Source: JAVBRA01 sp031548435 (GTDB taxonomy: Bacteria; Bacteroidota; Bacteroidia; Bacteroidales; Rikenellaceae). From it: a stretch of DNA of 64,000 nucleotides. Positions 42,414 to 50,707 of this stretch are shown in pieces (the first letter of the stretch is position 1; each line of letters begins with the position of its first letter). Under the pieces are notes generated by a model. The model did not search any database. It was not told the DNA's origin and saw only the letters and a list, made by a program, of their open reading frames with translations. The stretch covers positions 1 through 64,000 of the forward strand of contig JAVBRA010000014.1 in the NCBI GenBank assembly GCA_031548435.1, in the 5' to 3' direction. The translations under genes were made by a program, and so were the position numbers.

Positions 42414-43408
42414 TGAGTAAAATCATTCAGAATCCGAAAACCTACACCGGAAGCGAAATGGAAGAGATTTTCTTCCGCCCCCTGGTATCGGGCAAAAGCG
42501 CCGAGGAGCTGGGCATCCGCATCCTTTACAACACCCCCGCGCCCGTGACGCTCAATTACTGGCGCCGCGACGTGAACGTGCTCCGCAAGTACGTCAAGGG
42601 GTGGGACGGGTCGGCCGATGCCGAGCGCTTCCACAAGACCGTTGAGCTGTCCAAGGTCAAGGCCGAGATGAGCTACGACGCTTCGGACTACTTCGGCATG
42701 GTGTACGAAAAAATCGCCGCCTCGCCCAAAGTCAATCTGGGCGACCTCACGGGCACGATCCTCGAACAGGCCGAGACCGAACTGTTCCGTGAAGCCATTG
42801 CCGAGGCCATCCGCGTGACCATGTGGCTCGGCGACACCTCGCGCGCCGACAAGTTCAACACCTTCGACGGCTTCCTCAAGCGCATCATCGCCGACATCGG
42901 TACCGGAGAGAGCGATATCAAGGGAGTGAAGATCGACAACACCACCGATCCCGAGTTTGCCGAAGAGACGCTCAAAAAGCTGTGGGACAATGCTTCCGAT
43001 CTGCTCCGCCAGCAGAAGTCGCAGGGCAATCTGGTGTACATCGTCACCTCGGACATTTACGATAATTACGAGGAGGGGCTTCAGAACCTGATGCTCGACA
43101 GCTCGCTGGCCGCCAAACAGAACGGCACGCCGACCCTGCTGTACCGCGGCATTCCGGTGGTGGACGCAGGCTTGTCGGCCTACCTGAAGCAGGTGCCGGC
43201 GCTGCCGCAGAATTTCGCCGTCCTGACCGACCGCCGAAATCTGGCCCTGGCGCTCAACAGCAGCGACTATACCGGCACCGAAATCAGGATGTGGTACAAC
43301 CCCGACCTGATGGAAAACCGCCAGAGGGCCACGTTCATGGCCGGATGCGACTACCTGCTGCCCGAGTTGATCGTGGCCGCGTTCGACAACAAGGTGACCA
43401 TTCCCTAA
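42413..43408 (+). CDS. Phage-like major capsid protein
   Basis: A 331-residue protein. Sequence features such as TLNYWRRDVNVLRKYVKGWD, the central helical segment EAIAEAIRVTMWLGDTSRAD, LVYIVTSDIYDNYEEGLQNL and the C-terminal RRNLALALNSSDYTGTEIRM followed by MAGCDYLLPELIVAAF match an HK97-fold type of capsid known from Bacteroidetes prophages (recalled). It is intact with no internal stop. No long N-terminal delta domain is seen, consistent with scaffold function residing in the protease tail. In the phage-like cluster it precedes the portal gene, the reverse of the common order. Confidence 0.75.
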   Translation: MSKIIQNPKTYTGSEMEEIFFRPLVSGKSAEELGIRILYNTPAPVTLNYWRRDVNVLRKYVKGWDGSADAERFHKTVELSKVKAEMSYDASDYFGMVYEKIAASPKVNLGDLTGTILEQAETELFREAIAEAIRVTMWLGDTSRADKFNTFDGFLKRIIADIGTGESDIKGVKIDNTTDPEFAEETLKKLWDNASDLLRQQKSQGNLVYIVTSDIYDNYEEGLQNLMLDSSLAAKQNGTPTLLYRGIPVVDAGLSAYLKQVPALPQNFAVLTDRRNLALALNSSDYTGTEIRMWYNPDLMENRQRATFMAGCDYLLPELIVAAFDNKVTIP

Positions 43409-43424
43409 ACCGCGTTGATGGGAA

Positions 43425-43955
43425 ATGGCTGTGAAACCATTTGAAAACAATCCGAAGATGAGCAGAGGGGGACTCTCTGCTCTCTTCTTCGCATCCGCCG
43501 CCGACGTGGCGGCCGTCGAGACGAATGCTGCACAGGATGCCGTTGTGAAGCTCGTGCTCAAATCCGGATGCAGGTTGGTTCGGTACACGTTTGCCGAAGA
43601 CTCGGCCTCGTTTGCCGAATCGCTCGCCTGCAAGGAGGGGATCAGGCATGTAAAGCACCGCATAGCCTTTGAACTCAACGCCGTGACGCCCGGGAACTCG
43701 ACGTGCATCCTCGGCCTGCTGGAGAACAACTGCCACGGGTTCGTCGCTGTTGCGGTAACCCCGGACGGGCACGCCTTTCTGGCGGGATATTCCTGCGTCT
43801 ACGGTCTCGAACGCCCGCTCCGGGTCGAATCGATCGAGACGGCCACCAAAGAGGGGATCGCAGAAAGAGGATATGAGCGCATTGTGCTGGCCTCCGATGA
43901 CGGCGACCTGTCGCTCCCCCTGAGCGGCGGCATTTTATCGCATTTAACAGAATAA
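43425..43955 (+). CDS. Phage-cluster protein, possibly tail-tube or connector-like
   Basis: A 176-residue protein without firm family assignment. It is rich in beta-strands, with segments SGCRLVRYTFAEDSASFAES, VKHRIAFELNAVTPGNSTC and GFVAVAVTPDGHAFLAGYS. The layout (strand-rich, 'Gly-x-Ala-Phe-Leu-Ala-Gly-Tyr' and later RPLRVESIETATKEG) is compatible with a tail-tube fold, but this is a guess from pattern. Position between capsid and portal and the same strand support a virion role. Confidence 0.5.
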   Translation: MAVKPFENNPKMSRGGLSALFFASAADVAAVETNAAQDAVVKLVLKSGCRLVRYTFAEDSASFAESLACKEGIRHVKHRIAFELNAVTPGNSTCILGLLENNCHGFVAVAVTPDGHAFLAGYSCVYGLERPLRVESIETATKEGIAERGYERIVLASDDGDLSLPLSGGILSHLTE

Positions 43956-43959
43956 ACTT

Positions 43960-45153
43960 ATGGAAAAAAAAGAAAGCAAGACGTTTTTCGTGCGCAACGA
44001 AGGCCGTCTGCCCCTGTGGCGGCCGTCATCGGCCCGGTCGAACGACGACTACTGGCTGTGGGGGAGCGACAACCTGTTCCCCGCAGCGCTGGCGGCCCTT
44101 TCGCGTACCAGCACCACCCACCGCCGCATTCTCAACGACAAGTGTTATTACATCACCGGCGCCGGATTCTCGTTCGACCCCTCGCAGCAGGCGCTGGCGC
44201 AGATCATCGCCTCGGCCAACGGGGCCGGCGAGCCGCTGCGGCAGGTGATCAACCGCGTGATTTTTGACAAGCTGCTTTTCGGCAACGCCTTCCTGGAAGT
44301 GGTGACCGACAAGGCCGGATCGTTCCTGTCGCTGTTCCATCAGGACGCTTCGCGGTGCCGCCTGTCGAAAGACCACAAGCACATCGTCATGCATCACGAC
44401 TGGAGCAGGTACTCGGTCAAAGAGGCGAAAACATTGCCGCTCTACCCCCGTTTCGACGAATCGGCCGACGGCACGCTGCGCAGCGTCATCCACTACAAGG
44501 ACTACGAGCCGATGTTCGAAAACTACGGCGTGCCGGGCTACATCTCGGGCATGGGCGTGTCGACCATCACCTACAAGACCGACAAGTGGAACATCTCGCG
44601 GCTCGATTCGTCGTTCCAGCTTTCGGGCGTGCTGATGCTCGACAGCAGTGTCGAAAACCGCGACGAAGCCATGGAACTGGTGCGCAACGCCGAAGAGAAA
44701 TTCGCCGGCAGGCCCGGGCAGGTGATGTTTATCGTCAACTCGGGGTCAGAGGGCGATTCGTCTAAATTCATCCCCGTCAACGCCTCCAATGACGCCGACT
44801 GGAAAGACCTGCACGACCAGGCGCAGGGCGACATCGTCATTGCCCATTCGTGGTTCCGGGCCCTGAGCGGCATGGATTTCAGCGGCGGCTTCTCGTCCGA
44901 GCGCATGGTGCACGAGTATAATATCGCCCTGAGCACGGTCATCAGCGTCGAGCAGCAGGAGATCCTCGAACCGCTGCGCCGTGTGATCGGGGCGGTGACG
45001 GGCTGCGACGCTTCGTCCCTTTCGTTCGTCAACAAAGCGCCAGTGTCGGTCAGGCCCGCCTACATGAAAGTGTGGGAGGCGCGCAAAGCCGACGGGCTGC
45101 CCTACGACGAGGGCGACCCGAAACAGCAGGTATTTTTATCCAAAATCAACTGA
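43960..45153 (+). CDS. Phage-like portal protein
   Basis: A 397-residue protein. The early part (YWLWGSDNLFPAALAALSRT, then STTHRRILNDKCYYITGAGF), the segment VINRVIFDKLLFGNAFLEVV and the long C-terminal region SGGFSSERMVHEYNIALSTV are typical of the portal family of Bacteroidetes phages, which form the dodecameric DNA channel of the head. The open frame is intact. Its stop overlaps the next start (TGATG). No terminase large subunit, its natural partner, is found on either strand of the window. Confidence 0.8.
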   Translation: MEKKESKTFFVRNEGRLPLWRPSSARSNDDYWLWGSDNLFPAALAALSRTSTTHRRILNDKCYYITGAGFSFDPSQQALAQIIASANGAGEPLRQVINRVIFDKLLFGNAFLEVVTDKAGSFLSLFHQDASRCRLSKDHKHIVMHHDWSRYSVKEAKTLPLYPRFDESADGTLRSVIHYKDYEPMFENYGVPGYISGMGVSTITYKTDKWNISRLDSSFQLSGVLMLDSSVENRDEAMELVRNAEEKFAGRPGQVMFIVNSGSEGDSSKFIPVNASNDADWKDLHDQAQGDIVIAHSWFRALSGMDFSGGFSSERMVHEYNIALSTVISVEQQEILEPLRRVIGAVTGCDASSLSFVNKAPVSVRPAYMKVWEARKADGLPYDEGDPKQQVFLSKIN

Positions 45154-45617
45154 TGCCCATGGAATTGATTACATCGCAAGAGGTGGTGGAAACGGCGTTT
45201 CCCGAGCCTCACAAAATCGACCCGGCCCTGATCCTTTCTCAGAAAATCGAGGCGGTGCAGGAAAAATTCATCCGGCCTGCTTTGGGGGTTTACTACGATA
45301 AGCTGGCCGAGGAGCCTTTCCGCGAATTTGCCGACAGTTATGTCAAACCGGCGCTGGCGTTCTTTGTCAAGTACAGCATCCTGCCCGATCTGGCTGTGAG
45401 CATCGGAATGCTGGGGCTGATGTCCAACCGCAGCGACAACTCGCAACCGGCCTCCGAGTCGCGCATCAGGCAATTGCGTTTGCAAACGTGGAGCGACGCA
45501 TGGGTGTTGCTCTCCCGTGCCATCGGGTATATGTGCGAGAACCGCGAACGGTTTCCGGATTACGATGCCGAAAGCATCGCCCGCTGCCGCAACATGATAG
45601 GAGGGATCGTGCTATGA
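45153..45617 (+). CDS. Phage-cluster adaptor-like protein (DUF6712-like)
   Basis: A 154-residue, largely helical protein beginning MPMELITSQEVVETAF; ATG at 45159 is also possible. It resembles small head-tail adaptor proteins placed just after the portal in Bacteroidetes phages (LSQKIEAVQEKFIRPALGVY, then LAEEPFREFADSYVKPALAF). Starts inside the portal stop codon and its own stop overlaps the next start (ATGA). Function inferred from position and helical build; the family name is tentative. Confidence 0.5.
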   Translation: MPMELITSQEVVETAFPEPHKIDPALILSQKIEAVQEKFIRPALGVYYDKLAEEPFREFADSYVKPALAFFVKYSILPDLAVSIGMLGLMSNRSDNSQPASESRIRQLRLQTWSDAWVLLSRAIGYMCENRERFPDYDAESIARCRNMIGGIVL

Positions 45618-46177
45618 AACAAGACCTTCTGGACCGCGCGGCCGAAATCCGCGACGAAACCCTGCCGCTCGAAAACTCGGCCTACCGCATCGGCTCGTTT
45701 CTGGGCGATGTGGTGGAGTTTGCCGAAAGCAGCGGAGGCGTGTCGGCTCTCAATTCGCAAAAGGGAATGCCGCTGGGCATCGCTTCGCTCGACGGGGTAG
45801 GGCGCGTACCCATTGCCCAGCTTCCGGTGGGCGCCACTGCAACAACCGTCGCTGCAGGCAACCACACGCACGACAATCTGGTGGGTGTGGATGTCGAAAT
45901 CACGGATGAGGTGCTCGACTCCATGACCAACAAGGCGGGCAAGCTCCGTTCGGGCACGACGGTGCCCCCGGGATGCTCCAACTCGCCGGTGATCGGCTGC
46001 GGCGCTGTCGGATACGCCCTGCAAATGACCGTTTCCCACGCCGACAACGCGCTCTATTTCCGCTCCAGGAACGCTTTTGTCTGGAATCCCTGGCATAAGG
46101 TGTGGACGCACGAGGCGTTGCCGGTCACGGTTGCCTCCGGCGTATTGTATGTTAAGGACATCGTTGCCACGGGATAA
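45614..46177 (+). CDS. Phage tail-fibre/knob-like protein
   Basis: A 187-residue protein. A short helical N terminus leads to SLDGVGRVPIAQLPVGAT and then AAGNHTHDNLVGVD, a 'GNHTHDN' loop seen in fibre and baseplate proteins where His residues bind metal. The C-terminal part, GYALQMTVSHADNALYFRSR followed by WNPWHKVWT, is like the pyocin-knob repeat of R-type tailocin and phage fibres. It is far shorter than a normal fibre, so it may be a tip or minor structural piece. Translationally coupled to the adaptor gene. Confidence 0.6.
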   Translation: MKQDLLDRAAEIRDETLPLENSAYRIGSFLGDVVEFAESSGGVSALNSQKGMPLGIASLDGVGRVPIAQLPVGATATTVAAGNHTHDNLVGVDVEITDEVLDSMTNKAGKLRSGTTVPPGCSNSPVIGCGAVGYALQMTVSHADNALYFRSRNAFVWNPWHKVWTHEALPVTVASGVLYVKDIVATG

Positions 46178-46189
46178 ACGACGAATGAG

Positions 46190-46268
46190 TCCGTCGTCTC
46201 CGAACCGGACTCCGGAATCCGGAATCATGCCGCGGCGGTCATTCCCGGTCAACTCCGGAGATGACGCA
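46190..46268. repeat. Imperfect palindromic intergenic repeat, possible copy 5
   Basis: Arms CGTCGTCTCCGAACCGG and a near complement ending CTCCGGAGATGACG, with CCGGAATCCGG inside. Related in style, less in sequence, to the copies at 6598, 25921, 41580 and 55606. Confidence 0.4.
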
Positions 46269-46328
46269 TCAATGATTTTTGTCGTATAAAACTGATCGTT
46301 TCACTTTAACTACTAAATTTATAATCCA

Positions 46329-46691
46329 ATGGAAATCAACAAACAACAAACGCTCATCAACACCCTCATGTCGTCGCTTTCGTTGAATCACGTGGGCGAC
46401 GAGGGGGGCTCGGTCTACGACAATGGTTATATTTTCAAAGACAACGACCGCGCGCGCATCCTCTCGTTGTTGGTGCCGATGCTCACCGACAACACCGACG
46501 AGTTCCGGGCGCAGCGCATCGAGGCCCTGCTGGCCATGAAAGAACGCCGCCAGGTGACCGCACCCGGGGCCGATGGCGAGCCGCTGGAAATGACGGTTTA
46601 CGTGAACATCGTGCCATCGTCGCAACTGGAACCGCTCTCGGCGGCTTACCTCAATTACCTCGAACAATGTCGATCGGATTCGGACAAGTAG
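46329..46691 (+). CDS. Unrecognised small protein of the phage-like cluster
   Basis: A 120-residue acidic, mostly helical protein. Leading MEINKQQTLINTLMSSLSLN, central IFKDNDRARILSLLVPMLTD and EFRAQRIEALLAMKERRQV, then a strand-like EMTVYVNIVPSS near the end. No family recognised. It overlaps the following BACON-like gene by 25 bases in another frame, which argues for a joint translational unit. Confidence 0.6.
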   Translation: MEINKQQTLINTLMSSLSLNHVGDEGGSVYDNGYIFKDNDRARILSLLVPMLTDNTDEFRAQRIEALLAMKERRQVTAPGADGEPLEMTVYVNIVPSSQLEPLSAAYLNYLEQCRSDSDK

Positions 46692-47437
46692 CGCTGACCG
46701 AGGTGGCCCGCGAAATGGGGTACAATTACCAGGGGGTGTCGGTGCCGTCGCTGCGGACACTGGTGTTCGGCACCATGCTCAACCCCAATTCGGCTTACAA
46801 GCCATCGGGCAATTCGCTGCTCAGCTTCCGGGGCTACGACAACTGGAGCGGGTTGTGTGTGAGCGGTTATCCGTCGAACTATGTCTCCAGACAGGTGCCG
46901 GCCGCCCAAACCACGTTCACCCTTGCACTCACATACAGCCCCCCGTCGATGCGCAACAACGCGCAGTGGGAGGTGCGAAACAGCGTCGGCTGGCTGAGCG
47001 CTTCGGTCAACGCGGCGGGAGGCACGTTCTCCATCACCGCGGCTCAGAACACGGTGGGCCAGCGGTCGGCCTCCGTCGTATTCGTGGGCACGGACAAAAA
47101 CGGCGTTCAACGGCAATACATCACGGTGGTTGTCACCCAGCTGGCCGGCATCAAGACGTTTTCGCCCGTGGCGCTGTGGTTCAACGGCTCGACCCTGGGG
47201 ACGACTTTCACGGCAACGGCTTCGGGTTTTACGATCAACACGTCGATTCCGGTGACCGTCGATCCGGCTGCCTACAAAGATTATTTTACGGTGACCGTTG
47301 TCAACAGCACCACGCTCTCGGTAAAACACACGAAAACGATTGCGTTTGCCGGAACGAACCAGTGCGATATCCTGGTCACGGCCACCACGGGAGAGATCGT
47401 CCGTCTGGCGATCGTGTTGCAGGGATACGAAGCCTGA
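46667..47437 (+). CDS. BACON-like Ig-domain protein of the phage-like cluster
   Basis: A 256-residue protein. N-terminal part (MSIGFGQVALTEVAREMGYN, then SGNSLLSFRGYDNWSG) resembles the attachment end of small phage tail proteins. From about residue 65 it has a BACON-type domain: WLSASVNAAGGTFSITAAQN followed by RSASVVFVG, and a second Ig-like half (ALWFNGSTLGTTFTATASGF). BACON domains are thought to bind carbohydrate or mucin and also occur in gut phages including crAss-like phage. No signal peptide is seen, so secretion by the normal route is unlikely, which favours a virion-borne binding role. A terminator follows. Confidence 0.65.
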   Translation: MSIGFGQVALTEVAREMGYNYQGVSVPSLRTLVFGTMLNPNSAYKPSGNSLLSFRGYDNWSGLCVSGYPSNYVSRQVPAAQTTFTLALTYSPPSMRNNAQWEVRNSVGWLSASVNAAGGTFSITAAQNTVGQRSASVVFVGTDKNGVQRQYITVVVTQLAGIKTFSPVALWFNGSTLGTTFTATASGFTINTSIPVTVDPAAYKDYFTVTVVNSTTLSVKHTKTIAFAGTNQCDILVTATTGEIVRLAIVLQGYEA

Positions 47438-47459
47438 CGCAATCTCCGATCCGCGCCCC

Positions 47460-47499
47460 AACCGCTCTTTCCTTAAATAGGGAAGGAGCGGTTTTGTTT
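47460..47499 (+). terminator. Intrinsic terminator closing the phage-like cluster
   Basis: AACCGCTCtTTCC pairs with GGAAgGAGCGGTT, then TTGTTTG. Confidence 0.85.
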
Positions 47500-47510
47500 G
47501 TAAAAAATTA

Positions 47511-47518
47511 TACCTTTG
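47511..47518 (+). promoter_or_regulatory. -7 promoter element of panC
   Basis: TACCTTTG, 23 bases before the panC ATG and just past the terminator, so panCD is transcribed independently of the phage-like cluster. Confidence 0.65.
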
Positions 47519-47541
47519 CCCCAACAACAGCGGATGCTTGT

Positions 47542-48384
47542 ATGGAGATAGTCGAGACGGCCGCAGGGCTGGAAAAAGCGATCGGTGCGCGCAGAAAGGC
47601 AGGGGAATCCGTCGGGTTCGTCCCTACGATGGGAGCGCTCCATGCCGGGCACGCTTCGTTGGTGGAACAGTGCCGCCGCCAGTGCGGAACGGCGGTAGTG
47701 AGCATTTTTGTCAACCCCACGCAGTTCAACGATCCCAACGACCTGCACAACTATCCCCGCACTCCTGAAGCCGACCGGGCCATGCTGGAAAGGGCGGGCG
47801 CCGATATCGTCTTCATGCCCGGCGTCGACGAAATGTATCCCGAGCCCGACATCCGCGTGTTCGACTTCGGCGCCCTCGACAAGGTGATGGAAGGCGAACA
47901 CCGTCCCGGCCACTTCAACGGCGTGGCGCAGGTGGTGAGCAAACTGTTTGATATGGTTCGGCCCGACAAAGCCTATTTCGGCGAGAAAGATTTCCAGCAG
48001 CTGGCCGTCATCCGGGCAATGGTCGCCCAACTGGGCTTGAAAATAGAGATCGTCGGCTGTCCGATTGTGCGTGAATCCGACGGGCTGGCGCTCAGTTCGC
48101 GCAACATGCTGCTGACTCCCGGACAACGCCGGGCCGCCCCGCTGATACATAAAACGTTGTGCGAGGCCCGGGAAATGGCGGGCACAAAAACCGTGGGCGA
48201 GGTGACCGATTACGTGCTCTCGACCCTGGCAGCCCATCCGCTGATGGAACCCGAGTACTTTCTGCTGGTGGACAGCGACACGTTGCAGCCGGTCGGTTCG
48301 TTCGGCCACAACGGCGGCATCCGGGCATGCGTCACCGTGCGGCTGGGGAACGTGCGGTTAATCGATAATATGAAAATACGATAA
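47542..48384 (+). CDS. panC: Pantoate--beta-alanine ligase
   Basis: A 280-residue nucleotidyltransferase-fold enzyme that joins pantoate and beta-alanine with ATP to make pantothenate. VPTMGALHAGHASLV (about 27-41) holds the HIGH-like signature, IFVNPTQFN binds pantoate, GEKDFQQ and ALSSRNMLL (KMSKS-like) are present. ATG at 47542 (MEIVETAAGLEKAI) is chosen by family length and promoter position; the frame is open far upstream only as an accidental overlap. panD follows after three bases. Confidence 0.96.
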   Translation: MEIVETAAGLEKAIGARRKAGESVGFVPTMGALHAGHASLVEQCRRQCGTAVVSIFVNPTQFNDPNDLHNYPRTPEADRAMLERAGADIVFMPGVDEMYPEPDIRVFDFGALDKVMEGEHRPGHFNGVAQVVSKLFDMVRPDKAYFGEKDFQQLAVIRAMVAQLGLKIEIVGCPIVRESDGLALSSRNMLLTPGQRRAAPLIHKTLCEAREMAGTKTVGEVTDYVLSTLAAHPLMEPEYFLLVDSDTLQPVGSFGHNGGIRACVTVRLGNVRLIDNMKIR

Positions 48385-48387
48385 GAG

Positions 48388-48741
48388 ATGTTTATAGAAG
48401 TGCTCAAATCCAAGATCCACCGTGTGACGGTGACCGGCGCCAACCTCAATTACGTGGGCAGCATCACCATCGACCCCGACCTGATGGAGGCGGCGAACAT
48501 CATTGCCGGCGAAAAGGTGCAGATTGTCAACGTCAACAACGGCGAGCGCCTCGAAACCTACGTCATCGCGGGCGAGCGCGGCTCGGGCGACATCTACCTC
48601 AATGGCCCGGCGGCCCGCAAGGTGGTCGCGGGCGACGTCGTCATCATCGTCTCGTACGCCACCATGGAGTTCGAAGAGGCCAAGGTGTTCACCCCCACCG
48701 TCATTTTCCCCGACACGGCCACCAACCGGCTCATCGGGTAG
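48388..48741 (+). CDS. panD: Aspartate 1-decarboxylase precursor
   Basis: A 117-residue pyruvoyl enzyme that makes beta-alanine for PanC. The self-cleavage site Gly-Ser is in NLNYVGSITI (Ser25), giving a short beta chain and a pyruvoyl alpha chain. MFIEVLKSKIHR and ERGSGDIYLNGPAAR are typical. Length is normal. Its product is the substrate of the gene just upstream. Confidence 0.97.
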   Translation: MFIEVLKSKIHRVTVTGANLNYVGSITIDPDLMEAANIIAGEKVQIVNVNNGERLETYVIAGERGSGDIYLNGPAARKVVAGDVVIIVSYATMEFEEAKVFTPTVIFPDTATNRLIG

Positions 48742-48744
48742 GGT

Positions 48745-49659
48745 ATGACCGGCACGAAAACGGGGTGGGCCTATGCGGGAATGTTGACCTCGTGCCTGCT
48801 GTGGAGCCTGTCGTTCATCTGGTACAAGCAGGTGTTGGCCGAATTGGGCGTGGTGTCGATCATTCTCTCGCGCACCATCATCGCTTCGGCGTTCATTGTC
48901 GCTTTCGCCCTGCTCACCGGCCGCATGCAACGGATCGCCAAAGGCGACCGGAAGTGGTTCTTTCTGATGGCGCTGTTCCAGCCGTTCGCCTATTTCATTT
49001 GCGAGATCAATGGGCTGAAGAGCGTTTCGCCCACGCTGGCGTCTCTGATTATCAGCATCATTCCGCTGTTTACGCCCGTCTGCGCCCATTTTATCCTGAA
49101 AGACCGCGTGCGTCCGCGGTTTCTGAAAGGGATCGTCATTTCGCTGGTCGGCGTGGCGGTGGTGATCTTCGCCCGCAAAGGCACCGACATGACCGGCACC
49201 ATGACCGGCGTGGCGCTGATGTTCTTGGCTATGTTGTCGGCCGTGGCGTATAATCTGATCATCACACGCATCGTCCACCGTTACAACACCTTCACTCTCA
49301 TTGCTTACCAGAACATGATCGGCGGGCTGTTGCTGCTTCCGCTGTTTTTCGCTTTCGAGCGGCAGAGTTTTGCCGACGCGTTGCCGCTCAGCGGCGGGGC
49401 GGTGGTGAACCTGTTGCTGCTGGGGTTGCTTTGCTCGGGCGTGGCGTATATCTTCTTCGCCAACAGCATCAAGCGCATCGGCATGACCGTCACCATGATG
49501 CTCGAAAACCTGATGCCCGCCATGACCGCCGTGGCCTCGTATTTCATCCTTGGAGAGCGTCTTAACTGGCTGAAAATAACGGGTATATCCATCACCATAG
49601 CAGGACTTATGTTCGGCACGCTGGGCTTCAATCCGCGCAAATGGGGCAAAAAAGTTTGA
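48745..49659 (+). CDS. EamA-family (DMT superfamily) transporter
   Basis: A 304-residue protein with ten predicted membrane helices arranged as two EamA halves (about 10-140 and 155-295), including SLSFIWYKQVLAELGVVS in the first and MIGGLLLLPLFFAFERQSFA in the second half. It starts three bases after panD and so is probably in the same operon; export or uptake of pantothenate or a precursor is conceivable but not shown by sequence. Substrate unknown. Confidence 0.85.
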   Translation: MTGTKTGWAYAGMLTSCLLWSLSFIWYKQVLAELGVVSIILSRTIIASAFIVAFALLTGRMQRIAKGDRKWFFLMALFQPFAYFICEINGLKSVSPTLASLIISIIPLFTPVCAHFILKDRVRPRFLKGIVISLVGVAVVIFARKGTDMTGTMTGVALMFLAMLSAVAYNLIITRIVHRYNTFTLIAYQNMIGGLLLLPLFFAFERQSFADALPLSGGAVVNLLLLGLLCSGVAYIFFANSIKRIGMTVTMMLENLMPAMTAVASYFILGERLNWLKITGISITIAGLMFGTLGFNPRKWGKKV

Positions 49660-49710
49660 TTTTACGGCGGAAAACCATTAATATTGTACCGTAATCTAAC
49701 GCAATTAATC

Positions 49711-50292
49711 ATGGAATTCAAAGAGATCATCGCCATTTCGGGATATCCGGGACTGTTCAAATACGTGGCCCAGAGCAAGAACGGCGTCATTGTAGAATCG
49801 CTGACCGACGGCACGCGCATCAACGCCACCGGCAACGCCAAGGTCAGCTCGCTGGCCGACATCGCCATTTACACCCACAAGGAAGAGGTGCCCCTGGCCG
49901 ACGTCTACACCGCCATCTTCAAGAAAAACAGCGGTAAAGAACTCGTTTTCGACAAAAACGACACGGCCGCCCTGCGCTCCCTGTTGCAGGAATACCTGCC
50001 CGAGTTCGATCAGGAACGCGTTTACGGTTCCGACATCAAGAAGCTCTTCGCATGGTACAACGTTCTTGTCGGTGCCGGCATGAAAGAGTTTGTCATTGAA
50101 AAAGACGAGCCGGAAACCGCTGAAGGAGAAGTGGACGGCACAGCAAAAGCAGCGAAATCCGCCAAGCCTGAAGCCAAAAAAACCGCGCCCAAAACCGCCA
50201 AACCGGCCGCGGCGGCAAAACCATCCGCCAGACCCGTAACCAAAGGAGCGGCGCCCAAGGCTCCCCGGGTTAACAAAAGCGGCGGAAACTAA
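49711..50292 (+). CDS. DUF5606 protein
   Basis: A 193-residue cytosolic protein. The folded part (1-130) starts MEFKEIIAISGYPGLFKYVA and has SLLQEYLPEFDQERVYGSDI, both typical of DUF5606, a Bacteroidetes family without known function. The last 60 residues are an Ala/Lys/Pro-rich, basic, disordered tail, suggestive of nucleic-acid or ribosome contact (inference). ATG at 49711. A near-consensus TTG-N20-TAATATTG lies just upstream, overlapping the end of the EamA gene. Confidence 0.85.
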   Translation: MEFKEIIAISGYPGLFKYVAQSKNGVIVESLTDGTRINATGNAKVSSLADIAIYTHKEEVPLADVYTAIFKKNSGKELVFDKNDTAALRSLLQEYLPEFDQERVYGSDIKKLFAWYNVLVGAGMKEFVIEKDEPETAEGEVDGTAKAAKSAKPEAKKTAPKTAKPAAAAKPSARPVTKGAAPKAPRVNKSGGN

Positions 50293-50386
50293 ATTCCGGA
50301 GTGACCGGTTGTTCCGGATTTCTCCCGGAGCCAAAACTCGATGCAAAGTCCTCTTGCGATCTGAAGGTTGCAGGGGGATTTTTTTG

Positions 50387-50707
50387 TCTGCCGGCGAGCC
50401 CATCCTTTTTGTCATTGCCCAAAAGTAGGCAAAAAGGCTGCGGGAGCCACAGGCTCATTTGTTATCGGGAACTACACCACACTCACTAAACATAAACAAG
50501 AGAAAGAACGTCTTTGCCCAAAAAGAGGCTGTGCCTCTTCTCGACCGCCCGCTAAAGGTTTATCTCCGCGGGTCAAAGGTCAACTATCGCTCCACGGCGT
50601 TGCGCGCCCGAATTGACTTTGCCCTTTTCGCGGGCTAAACCCTAACGGGTACCCGGACGAAAACAGAGGCGCCGCACGCTCCCGATCGCGATTAAGAAAA
50701 TCCATCA
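50387..50707. repeat. Long dispersed intergenic repeat, copy B
   Basis: Same ordered blocks as 41738-42050: TTTTTGTCATTGCCCAAAA (50406-50424), GGAGCCACAGGCTCA (50443-50457), GTTATCGGGA, ACACCACACTCA and GATTAAGAAA-TCCATC (50690-50706). Its right end contributes the stop codon of the DUF488 gene. It fills nearly the whole gap after the DUF5606 gene. Confidence 0.75.
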
